NCBI GenBank assembly: GCA_947457975.1
Contig: CANGYC010000132.1
Coordinates: 1 to 6,712 of the forward strand
DNA length: 6,712 nt
DNA from: Comamonadaceae bacterium
GTDB taxonomy: Bacteria > Pseudomonadota > Gammaproteobacteria > Burkholderiales > Burkholderiaceae_C
Direction of reading: 5' to 3'
Position 1 is the stretch's first letter. Each line of letters starts with the position of its first letter. Made by a program: the position numbers and the translations under genes. This document shows, piece by piece, positions 1-6,249 of the stretch. The notes under the pieces were generated by a model. It searched no databases and was not told where the DNA came from. It saw nothing but the letters and a program-made list of their open reading frames with translations.

Positions 1-775
1 CGCCTTCTTCCACCAGCACCTCGAGGTTCAGCAGGCGCCGCCAGTAGGGTATGCCGCACAGGATGATGGGCACCGGCTTGGCCTTGCGCGTTTGCACCAG
101 GGTCACGACCTCGAACAGCTCGTCCAGCGTGCCAAAGCCCCCAGGAAAGGCCACCAGGGCCTTGGCGCGCATCATGAAGTGCATCTTGCGCATCGCGAAG
201 TAGTGGAACTTGAAGTTCAGCTCGGGCGTGACATACGGGTTCGAATGCTGCTCGTGGGGCAGGGCGATGTTCAGACCCACGTTGGGCATGCCTGCTTCGT
301 GCGCCCCGCGGTTGGCCGCCTCCATGATGCCGGGCCCGCCACCGGTGCAGATGTGGATCTGCTCTTTCGGCGTCCGTCCCTTGCTGTGCTCGGCCACCAG
401 CTTGCCAAAGCGCCGTGCCTGGTCGTAGTAGGCGGCATTGCTCACTTGCCGCTCGGCCACCCGCACGGCCGAGGCGTCACCACTGGCCCGCGCGGTGTTC
501 AGTTTGGCCTGGGCTTCCTCGGGCGGCAGGAAGCGCGCGCTGCCAAAGACCACGATGGTGTTCTCGATGCCCAGGCGCGTCTGTTCGAGGTCGGGCTTGA
601 GCATCTCCAGCTGCATGCGCAGGCCCCGGGTTTCTCGGCGCAGCAGGAACTCGGGGTCGGCGAAGGCCAGGCGGTAGGCATCCGGATGCAGCGGTGTACC
701 GCTGTCGGCCTGCACCTGCAGTTCGGCCCAGGCATCGGCCAGGCGGTGGGCCGAGAGATTTTGCGTGTTTTCCAT
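1..775 (-). CDS. LOG-family (TIGR00730-like) Rossmann-fold nucleotide hydrolase, 3' end cut by window edge
   Basis: The reading frame is open from an ATG at 775 to the window edge and gives 258 residues; the C-terminus lies outside. The LOG/lysine-decarboxylase-like signature is intact: a glycine-rich GGGPGIMEAANRG segment (residues 145-157), an MRKMHFM stretch (195-201), and the family motif PGGFGTLDE (211-219). Enzymes of this family cleave nucleoside 5'-monophosphates into base and ribose 5-phosphate; the founding plant member activates cytokinins. The substrate here cannot be read from sequence, and the old label 'lysine decarboxylase' for this family is misleading. The N-terminal extension of about 70 residues before the Rossmann core (ENTIVVFGSARF, 71-82) is longer than in small LOG proteins and looks like the roughly 290-residue proteobacterial subgroup. 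It lies 44 bp downstream of the permease gene on the same strand. No Shine-Dalgarno is visible, and no good in-frame alternative start lies just upstream. Family assignment is firm; the physiological role is unknown. Confidence 0.9.
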   Translation of the reverse strand, partial: MENTQNLSAHRLADAWAELQVQADSGTPLHPDAYRLAFADPEFLLRRETRGLRMQLEMLKPDLEQTRLGIENTIVVFGSARFLPPEEAQAKLNTARASGDASAVRVAERQVSNAAYYDQARRFGKLVAEHSKGRTPKEQIHICTGGGPGIMEAANRGAHEAGMPNVGLNIALPHEQHSNPYVTPELNFKFHYFAMRKMHFMMRAKALVAFPGGFGTLDELFEVVTLVQTRKAKPVPIILCGIPYWRRLLNLEVLVEEG

Positions 776-782
776 GGCGCTG

Positions 783-810
783 ATTTTGGCCCAGCGCCAC
801 AGATCAGCAA
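783..810 (-). promoter_or_regulatory. Possible promoter for the LOG-family gene
   Basis: On the minus strand, TTGCTG (810-805) is followed after 16 bp by CAAAAT (788-783), in the 44-bp gap between the permease stop codon and the LOG-gene ATG. The hexamers match the sigma-70 consensus only partly. The -10-like box ends seven bases before the ATG at 775, so a transcript from it would have almost no 5' leader. The ten bases GCCAAAATCA (790-781) recur just before pgsA. This is an inference from sequence; the gene could instead be read through from the permease. Confidence 0.33.
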
Positions 811-819
811 GCGGCCCCT

Positions 820-1698
820 TCAGAGCGCGAAGGACAGGGTGATGGGCACCACCACCAGGGCCAGGGCGTTGCCCAGCAGGACCATGGCGGCCACCTTGGT
901 GGGCTCTTGCCGATAGCGCTCAGCGAGGATGAACTGCAGCACTGCCGGCGGCAGGGCGGCAAAGAGCAGCAACTGGCCACGGGCTGCGCCCTCCAACTCC
1001 AGTAGATGGATCAGGGGAACCGCAATCAGCAGGCTCAGCAGGGGGCGGGCCAGGGCCCCGAGCAAGCCGGTGGCGATGCTGGCTCGGTTCAAGGCGGTGA
1101 GCTGCGTGCCCAGGGTGAACAGCATCATGGGCAGGGCTGCATCACCAAAGAGGCGCATGCTGGATATCACCACCTCGGGCGGGCGAAGGCCCGTGTAGGC
1201 GCTGAAAAAGCCCAGCAAGGTGGCCAGCATGAGTGGGCTGACCAACAGGTCACGGGTGCGGGCGTCACGGCTGGTGATGCGCGCGCCCAGGGAGAAATGC
1301 AGGAGGCCGCTGATGGCGAACAGGGCCACGGCGGCTCCCATGTTCGAGGCCCCAAAGGCCAGCAAGGCCAGGGGCAGGCCCATGTTGCCGCTGTTGTTGA
1401 ACATCACCACAGGCACCAGGGTCCGCGGTGAGTGGCGCGTGGCCAGCGCCAGTGGCCAGGCCAGCAGGCCCGAGCCCAGAATCAGCAGTGCGCCACCAAG
1501 CAGCAGGCCGGTGTGCTCCTCGAGGTGGAAGCTGCGTGTGGCCAGGGCGGCGTAGGTCAGAACCGGGCTGAATACATCGAGGGCGATTCGGTTGAACACC
1601 GTCATGTCGGGCCGGTGCCGCCGTGCATAGGCAAAGCCCAACCCGACGATGAAGAACACCGGGATGACGATTTCAAGGAGACGGGACAGCACGCTCAT
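820..1698 (-). CDS. AEC-family (auxin efflux carrier-like) permease
   Basis: This is a complete 292-residue integral membrane protein, the usual size for bacterial AEC transporters of about ten membrane segments. Hydrophobic stretches cover most of the chain, including roughly 9-25, 62-85, 92-115, 119-137, 152-168, 206-233, 241-258 and 268-290. Two family hallmarks are present: the FNNSGNMGLPL segment (100-110), with the Asn-x-Gly-Asn-x-Gly pattern of the first half, and the GDAALPMMLFTLGTQL segment (185-200) of the second half. Bacterial members export or import small carboxylates such as malate or malonate, but the substrate cannot be predicted here. The ATG at 1698 is the first start after an in-frame stop at about 1725, and no Shine-Dalgarno precedes it. 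An intrinsic terminator separates it from efp upstream, so it probably has its own promoter, although I could not identify one. The LOG-family gene follows 44 bp downstream on the same strand and might be cotranscribed. Confidence 0.92.
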   Translation of the reverse strand: MSVLSRLLEIVIPVFFIVGLGFAYARRHRPDMTVFNRIALDVFSPVLTYAALATRSFHLEEHTGLLLGGALLILGSGLLAWPLALATRHSPRTLVPVVMFNNSGNMGLPLALLAFGASNMGAAVALFAISGLLHFSLGARITSRDARTRDLLVSPLMLATLLGFFSAYTGLRPPEVVISSMRLFGDAALPMMLFTLGTQLTALNRASIATGLLGALARPLLSLLIAVPLIHLLELEGAARGQLLLFAALPPAVLQFILAERYRQEPTKVAAMVLLGNALALVVVPITLSFAL

Positions 1699-1731
1699 GG
1701 GCGAAGCCGCAGTGGCGGGGGCTTAGGCAAG

Positions 1732-1757
1732 AAAAAAGGCTCCGGTTGGGGAGCCTT
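1732..1757 (-). terminator. Rho-independent terminator after efp
   Basis: Read on the minus strand, AAGGCTCC (1757-1750), a six-base CCAACC loop (1749-1744) and GGAGCCTT (1743-1736) form a perfect 8-bp stem. The last two T residues of the stem belong to a run of six T (1737-1732). The stem starts 20 bp after the efp stop codon and lies upstream of the permease start at 1698. The T-run is only on the minus-strand transcript, so it should terminate efp transcription. Confidence 0.9.
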
Positions 1758-1777
1758 GTTCCAGCAGGTTCAGGGGA

Positions 1778-2332
1778 TCAGACGCGCTTGCGGTACTCGC
1801 CCGTGCGGGTGTCGATCTCAATGCGGTCACCCTGGGCCACAAAGATAGGTACAGGCACTTCAAAGCCCGTGGCGATCTTGGCGGGCTTGAGCACTTTTCC
1901 GGAGGTGTCTCCCTTGACGGCGGGCTCGGTCCAGGTGATCTCGCGCTCCACGCTGGTGGGCAATTCCACGGAGATGGCCTTGCCGTCATAGAACACCACT
2001 TCGAGCGACATACCGTCTTCGAGGTAGTTCAGGGCATCGCCCATGTTCTCAGCCTCGACTTCGTACTGGTTGAACTCGGTGTCCATGCAGATGTACATGG
2101 GGTCGGCGAAGTAGGAGTAGGTGCACTCCTTCTTGTCCAGGATGATCTGGTCCATCTTGTCGTCGGCTTTGAACACGACCTCGGTGCCGAAGTTGTTCAG
2201 CAGGCTCTTGAGCTTCATGCGCACGGTGGCGGCATTGCGGCCGCCGCGGCTGTATTCGGTCTTGAGCACAACCATGGGGTCTTTGCCATGCATGATGACG
2301 TTGCCGGCGCGGATTTCTTGAGCGATTTTCAT
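1778..2332 (-). CDS. efp: Translation elongation factor P, Arg32 (EarP-modified) type
   Basis: The protein has 184 residues, against 188 in E. coli, and shows the full three-domain EF-P layout: an N-terminal KOW-like domain (about 1-64) and two OB-fold domains (about 65-128 and 129-184). EF-P binds the ribosome between the P and E sites and promotes peptide-bond formation at consecutive prolines. The tip of domain I reads [10 protein letters not shown] (28-37), with arginine at position 32 where E. coli EF-P has the lysine modified by EpmA. Arg32 is the residue known to be rhamnosylated by EarP in Neisseria, Pseudomonas and other bacteria, and earP is the adjacent upstream gene on the same strand. 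The 135-bp gap to earP has no recognisable terminator, so cotranscription is possible, but the gap is long enough for a separate promoter, none of which stands out. The ATG at 2332 gives the standard N-terminus ([13 protein letters not shown]); no clear Shine-Dalgarno precedes it. A strong terminator follows the gene. Confidence 0.98.
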   Translation of the reverse strand: MKIAQEIRAGNVIMHGKDPMVVLKTEYSRGGRNAATVRMKLKSLLNNFGTEVVFKADDKMDQIILDKKECTYSYFADPMYICMDTEFNQYEVEAENMGDALNYLEDGMSLEVVFYDGKAISVELPTSVEREITWTEPAVKGDTSGKVLKPAKIATGFEVPVPIFVAQGDRIEIDTRTGEYRKRV

Positions 2333-2467
2333 AGAAGCTTGAAAGTAACGCCGCAGAGATCAGAGGTCCGCAGCGAGTTAAGGAGAGGAGGCCAGCCAAC
2401 CAGGTGAATCTGGCTTTCTCCGCAGCAGAAGGAGGGCCGGTGGCCGCTTCCCCCAAAGCCCATCATT

Positions 2468-3592
2468 TTAGACCGATTTGTCCACGAAGCTGATCAGCTG
2501 GCTCGCCAGGTCGTCCTGGGCCAGGAGCCTGTCCCTCAGGTCCAGCGCCTGGGCCTGCCAATGAGCCCAGGCCTGGGCATCGGGATAAGGCACTGGCAGC
2601 GCAGGGGCACCCAGGGTCTGGACGGGGTTCCAGGCCGCGGACCAGGCCTGGGCGCAGGGTGGGGGCTTGCTCATGTCCAGGAAGGCGCGGAGCTTGTCCT
2701 CGTGCGCGCCGTCGTCCTGGGGGTAGAGCTGCCACACCAAAGGCTTGCCTGCCCATAAGGCGCGCGCCAGGGAATCTTCGCCTCGCACCAGGTTGATGTC
2801 GCAGGCCCAGAGCAGGTGGTCGAAATCCAGCTGACTGAGGTAGGGCAGGGGGTGGATACGCAGCAGGCCTTCCTCTGCCAGAGGCAGGCCGCAGGCCTGA
2901 ACGGCGGCCCAGGCGCGGCCGGCCGTTACCAGTAGGTTCACGGGCCGCCCGTGGTGTCCAGCTTGCCGCCAATGGGTCAGCAGACCTGGCAAGGCGGCTG
3001 GCTCGTAGCTAAAGAGGCTGGCTTGCACCGTGTCGGCCGCGGCAGCCACCCCCTGGCTGGCCAGCCAGGCGGGGGCGTCGAAGCTGGCCTGCCGGGTCAG
3101 CAGGTCTCTTTCCCTGAGCAGACCGCCGGTGCGCGGGGTGAAACCGGGGTAGAAAAAGTGCTTGGTCCAGCCAGCGGCGGGGCCGAGCAGCACCGGTGAG
3201 GGCAGGGCGTGGTTGCGTTCCACGTAAGGCTCGGCAGAGAGGTACTCGAGGTTGATCCACGCCGGAGCCGGGGCATGGCCTGGGCGGCCACGCTGGGCCT
3301 GCACCGTCGCGGCCACGAAGGCCGCCGGAATCTCGCAGCCGAAGGCCTCCACCATCACTTGCGTGGCGTGCTCAGGCGCTTCGGTCAGCGTCTGGGCTTC
3401 TTGCCAGGGGCGCAGCTGCACGCCCGGGGCGCCCTGCGGGGCCATCCAGGACAGGGCGCGGGGCTCATCGACCCACAGCCGCACGCGCTGGCCGCGGCTC
3501 GCCAGGTCCCTTGACAGTCGCCAGCACACGCCCAGGTCGCCGTGGTTGTCGATGACCCGGCAAAAAATGTCCCATTGCAAAGCGCGTGGCAT
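2468..3592 (-). CDS. earP: EF-P arginine rhamnosyltransferase EarP
   Basis: EarP (DUF2331, glycosyltransferase family GT104, GT-B fold) transfers rhamnose from dTDP-beta-L-rhamnose to Arg32 of EF-P in the cytosol, which activates the factor. From the ATG at 3592 the protein has 374 residues, the normal family size. The N-terminus carries the family signature [20 protein letters not shown] (residues 7-26), including the two aspartates of the DNxGD motif (15 and 19) that correspond to the functionally essential Asp13 and Asp17 described for Pseudomonas EarP. Further family blocks are [14 protein letters not shown] (112-125), [16 protein letters not shown] (146-161), and the donor-binding segment [19 protein letters not shown] (266-284), followed by YPQDDGAH. 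An in-frame TTG at 3610 would add six residues, but the family N-terminus starts close to the WDIF motif, so I prefer the ATG. The gene is divergent from uvrC across 57 bp and is followed by its substrate gene efp. The dTDP-rhamnose biosynthesis genes are not in this window. Confidence 0.97.
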   Translation of the reverse strand: MPRALQWDIFCRVIDNHGDLGVCWRLSRDLASRGQRVRLWVDEPRALSWMAPQGAPGVQLRPWQEAQTLTEAPEHATQVMVEAFGCEIPAAFVAATVQAQRGRPGHAPAPAWINLEYLSAEPYVERNHALPSPVLLGPAAGWTKHFFYPGFTPRTGGLLRERDLLTRQASFDAPAWLASQGVAAAADTVQASLFSYEPAALPGLLTHWRQAGHHGRPVNLLVTAGRAWAAVQACGLPLAEEGLLRIHPLPYLSQLDFDHLLWACDINLVRGEDSLARALWAGKPLVWQLYPQDDGAHEDKLRAFLDMSKPPPCAQAWSAAWNPVQTLGAPALPVPYPDAQAWAHWQAQALDLRDRLLAQDDLASQLISFVDKSV

Positions 3593-3599
3593 GCTCAAG

Positions 3600-3611
3600 A
3601 TTGTCCACAAT
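3600..3611. promoter_or_regulatory. 12-bp inverted repeat between earP and uvrC, possible back-to-back -10 boxes
   Basis: The 57-bp divergent gap contains ATTGT-CC-ACAAT, a five-base perfect inverted repeat around a two-base centre. On the plus strand it supplies CACAAT (3606-3611), which matches the -10 consensus at four of six positions and lies 38 bp before the uvrC ATG. On the minus strand it supplies GACAAT (3605-3600), also four of six, ending seven bases before the earP ATG. No convincing -35 box is seen for either direction. It could instead be a small operator, or chance. Confidence 0.3.
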
Positions 3612-3649
3612 ACGCTGCCCTTCAGGCCCGCCCGAGTTCACTGCACCCC

Positions 3650-5638
3650 ATGTCCACCCCGCCCTCCTCGAACCTGCCAGACGCCACCCAGGTCGATCGG
3701 CCGGACTTCGCGCCTGAGCTGCTGGCCGAGGTGGTGGCCCTGCCGGCCTTGCCGGGGGTCTATCGCTACTTCGATGCCGAAGGCGGGGTGCTTTACGTGG
3801 GCAAGGCGCGCAACCTGAAAAAGCGCGTCAGCAGCTATTTCCAGAAGAACCACGGCGCCACCCGCATTGGCCACATGGTCAGCCGCATCGTGCGCATGGA
3901 AACCACGGTGGTGCGCTCGGAGGCCGAGGCGCTGCTGCTTGAAAACAACCTCATCAAGACGCTGAACCCCAAGTTCAACATCTTGTTCCGGGACGATAAG
4001 AGCTATCCCTACCTCAAGCTCACGGCCATCTCGTCGCCCAAGGACGCCGATGGGCGAGGTCCGAGCCCCCAGCAATACCCCCGCGTGGCCTACTACCGGG
4101 GCGCGGTGGACAAGAAGCACCACTACTTCGGTCCTTATCCGAGCGCTTGGGCGGTCAAGGACACCATCTTGCTGCTGCAGAAGGTGTTCAGGCTGCGCAC
4201 CTGTGAAGACACGGTGTTCCATAACCGCACCCGGCCCTGCTTGCTGTTCCAGATCAAGCGCTGCACGGGGCCCTGTGTCGGTGAGATTTCGGCCGAGCGC
4301 TACGCGCAGGACACCGCCAATGCCGAACGCTTCCTGCGAGGACAGGGACAGGAGATCTTGACCGAGCTGGAGTCGCGCATGCTGGCGCACGCAGAGCGGC
4401 TGGAGTTTGAGCAAGCGGCCGAGGTGCGCAACCAGATCCGCGCCATTTCACGCGTTCTCCATCAGCAGACCATGGAGGTCGATGCCGATAAGGACGCCGA
4501 CATCCTGGCGGTCAAGGTGCATGGCGGCAAGGCCTGTGTGAACCTGGCCATGGTGCGCGGCGGCCGGCACCTGGGCGACCGGGCTTACTTTCCCTCGCAT
4601 GTCGACAGTGCCGTGGACCTGGCTTCGCTCGAGGCTGATGGCCCGGTGCGTGCGCGTTCCGTGGAGGCCCTGGTGCTGGAGGCCTTTGTTGCCCAGCATT
4701 ACATCGACGTGGCCCCGCCGCCCTTGCTGTTGGTCAGCCATGCGGTGGACAAGGCCCTGGTGCTGGCGCTGAGCGAGCAGGCCGGCCTGCGCATCCAGGC
4801 CGTGCACAACCCACGTGAGCAACGCCGCATCTGGCTGGAAATGGCCCAGAAGAACGCCGACCTGCAACTGGCCCGGCTGCTGGCCGAGGAGGGCTCCCAG
4901 CAAGCGCGCACGCGGGCCCTGGCCGAAGCCCTGGACCTGCCGCAGGCCGACCTGGATCAGCTGCACATCGAGTGCTTTGACATCTCGCACACGGGCGGCG
5001 AATTCACCCAGGCCTCCTGCGTGGTGTTCCGGCAGCACCGCATGCAGTCGGCCGACTACAAGCGCTACAACATCGAGGGCATCACGCCGGGCGATGACTA
5101 CGCGGCCATGCGCCAGGTGCTCACCCGCCGCTACAGCCGCATTGCCGAGGCCCGCCGCGAATCTGGTGGCGAGACCGAACCCAGCGCGCGCATGCCCGAC
5201 CTGGTGCTGGTCGATGGCGGCAAGGGTCAGGTGTCCATGGCGCGGGCGGTGTTCGAGGAGCTGGGCCTGGACCTGGGCCTGATCGTGGGCGTGGAAAAGG
5301 GCGAGGGACGCAAGGTGGGCCTGGAGGAGCTGGTGTTCGCCGACGGTCGCGAGAAGGTCTACCTCGGCAGCGATTCGGCGGCCTTGATGCTGGTGGCTCA
5401 GATCCGTGACGAGGCCCACCGGTTTGCCATCACCGGCATGCGCGCCAAGCGCGACAAGGTGCGCGTAGGCAGCAGCAAGCTCGAGGAGATCCCTGGCGTG
5501 GGTCCGAAGAAACGGGCCAGCCTGCTCAGGCGCTTTGGCGGTGTGCGTGGCGTGGCCTCGGCCAGCGCCGAGGACCTGGCCACGGTCGATGGCATCTCCC
5601 GCGCGCTGGCCGAGGAGATTTATCGGGCTCTTCACTAA
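3650..5638 (+). CDS. uvrC: Excinuclease ABC subunit C (UvrC)
   Basis: UvrC makes the incisions on both sides of a DNA lesion during nucleotide excision repair after loading by UvrB. From the ATG at 3650 the protein has 662 residues, somewhat longer than the 610 of E. coli. Domains in order are as follows. The GIY-YIG nuclease (about 33-113) has Tyr38, Tyr49, Lys52, Arg59 and Glu98 (in LLLEN), and makes the 3' incision. A cysteine set at 185, 197, 205 and 209 (CX11CX7CX3C) has the same spacing as the iron-sulfur ligands reported for E. coli UvrC. The UvrB-binding UVR helical pair is at about 237-270. The RNase H-like nuclease, which makes the 5' incision, has Asp444 (FDISH), Asp522 (LVDGGKGQ) and His590 (DEAHRF). 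A C-terminal helix-hairpin-helix pair is at 611-662. The frame remains open back to a GTG at 3542, but that start would overlap earP and add 36 residues that do not look like UvrC. pgsA follows after 44 bp. Confidence 0.98.
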   Translation: MSTPPSSNLPDATQVDRPDFAPELLAEVVALPALPGVYRYFDAEGGVLYVGKARNLKKRVSSYFQKNHGATRIGHMVSRIVRMETTVVRSEAEALLLENNLIKTLNPKFNILFRDDKSYPYLKLTAISSPKDADGRGPSPQQYPRVAYYRGAVDKKHHYFGPYPSAWAVKDTILLLQKVFRLRTCEDTVFHNRTRPCLLFQIKRCTGPCVGEISAERYAQDTANAERFLRGQGQEILTELESRMLAHAERLEFEQAAEVRNQIRAISRVLHQQTMEVDADKDADILAVKVHGGKACVNLAMVRGGRHLGDRAYFPSHVDSAVDLASLEADGPVRARSVEALVLEAFVAQHYIDVAPPPLLLVSHAVDKALVLALSEQAGLRIQAVHNPREQRRIWLEMAQKNADLQLARLLAEEGSQQARTRALAEALDLPQADLDQLHIECFDISHTGGEFTQASCVVFRQHRMQSADYKRYNIEGITPGDDYAAMRQVLTRRYSRIAEARRESGGETEPSARMPDLVLVDGGKGQVSMARAVFEELGLDLGLIVGVEKGEGRKVGLEELVFADGREKVYLGSDSAALMLVAQIRDEAHRFAITGMRAKRDKVRVGSSKLEEIPGVGPKKRASLLRRFGGVRGVASASAEDLATVDGISRALAEEIYRALH

Positions 5639-5667
5639 GCGGCAGGGCTGGGCTTGCGACAGGCTCG

Positions 5668-5676
5668 TGCCAAAAT
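5668..5676 (+). promoter_or_regulatory. Possible extended -10 element just before pgsA
   Basis: TGC-CAAAAT (5668-5676) lies in the 44-bp gap between uvrC and pgsA and resembles an extended -10 box, with a TGN before a hexamer matching TATAAT at four of six positions. The hexamer ends six bases before the pgsA ATG, so a transcript would begin at or next to the start codon. No good -35 is present at the usual distance. The ten bases GCCAAAATCA (5669-5678) are identical to those before the LOG-family gene. pgsA may equally be transcribed by read-through from uvrC. Confidence 0.28.
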
Positions 5677-5682
5677 CATCCC

Positions 5683-6249
5683 ATGTTTCTGACCATTCCC
5701 ACCCTCATGACGTGGACGCGCATCGTGGCGATTCCCCTGATCGTGGGCGTGTTCTACCTGGACCTGCCATACGCCACGCGCAACCTCATGGCCACGGTGA
5801 TGTTCATCGTGTTCGCGGCCACCGACTGGCTCGATGGCTACCTGGCCCGGCGCCTGAACCAGACCTCGGCTTTCGGCGCCTTCCTGGACCCGGTGGCCGA
5901 CAAGTTCCTGGTCTGCGCCTGCCTGTTGGTGCTGGTGGACCTGCAGCGCGCCGACGTATTCGTGGCCCTCATCATCATCGGCCGCGAGATTGCCATCTCG
6001 GCCCTGCGCGAATGGATGGCCTTGATCGGCGCCACCCGCAGCATCGCCGTGCACATGCTGGGCAAGGTCAAGACCACGCTGCAGATGGTGGCCATTCCCT
6101 TCCTGCTCTTTGATGACACGCTGCTCGGCCTGGTGAACACGCGCCTGTGGGGCACCTGGCTGATTTGGCTGTCGGCCGTGCTCACCGTCTGGTCCATGGC
6201 CTATTACCTGCAAAAGGCCATTCCCGAGATTCGCGCCCGCTCCCGATGA
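5683..6249 (+). CDS. pgsA: CDP-diacylglycerol--glycerol-3-phosphate 3-phosphatidyltransferase (phosphatidylglycerophosphate synthase)
   Basis: This inner-membrane enzyme joins CDP-diacylglycerol and sn-glycerol 3-phosphate to give phosphatidylglycerol phosphate, the committed step to phosphatidylglycerol and cardiolipin. The 188-residue length is typical. The CDP-alcohol phosphatidyltransferase motif D-x2-DG-x2-AR-x8-G-x3-D-x3-D is complete, with Asp48, Asp51, Gly52, Ala55, Arg56, Gly65, Asp69 and Asp73; the aspartates bind the catalytic metals. The N-terminus (IPTLMTWTRI) and the REIAISALREWMA and GKVKTTLQMVA segments (about 100-137) closely match the PgsA pattern and separate it from phosphatidylserine synthase and cardiolipin synthase relatives. 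Hydrophobic segments fit about six membrane helices. It follows uvrC by 44 bp, the same uvrC-pgsA order as in E. coli, and its stop codon overlaps the start of the next gene. No Shine-Dalgarno precedes the ATG. Confidence 0.97.
   Translation: MFLTIPTLMTWTRIVAIPLIVGVFYLDLPYATRNLMATVMFIVFAATDWLDGYLARRLNQTSAFGAFLDPVADKFLVCACLLVLVDLQRADVFVALIIIGREIAISALREWMALIGATRSIAVHMLGKVKTTLQMVAIPFLLFDDTLLGLVNTRLWGTWLIWLSAVLTVWSMAYYLQKAIPEIRARSR

Noticed and set aside
92..916. A 274-codon open frame on the plus strand over the LOG-family gene
   Set aside because: It is antisense to intact LOG motifs, crosses the gap into the permease gene, and encodes a low-complexity His/Gly/Gln-rich product with no family resemblance.
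2333..2467. The 135-bp gap between earP and efp as a possible small gene, terminator or riboswitch
   Set aside because: Only a short repeated CTGCGG and a GGCC-rich patch are seen. There is no hairpin with a T-run, no defined riboswitch pattern, and the open frame crossing it continues out of frame into efp.
3593..3610. Extension of earP to an in-frame TTG start at 3610
   Set aside because: It adds six residues beyond the family N-terminus, and the TTG lies inside the inverted repeat that may be the promoter. The ATG at 3592 is the better choice.
3542..3649. Extension of uvrC to an upstream in-frame GTG
   Set aside because: It would overlap the start of earP by about 50 bases and add 36 residues with no UvrC character. 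The ATG at 3650 leaves a sensible divergent promoter gap.
4448..5635. A 395-codon open frame on the minus strand opposite uvrC
   Set aside because: It lies wholly antisense to the clearly conserved 3' two-thirds of uvrC. It has an unusual His/Gln/Gly/Ala-rich composition with no recognisable domain, and is explained by GC-rich codon bias keeping the antisense frame free of stops.
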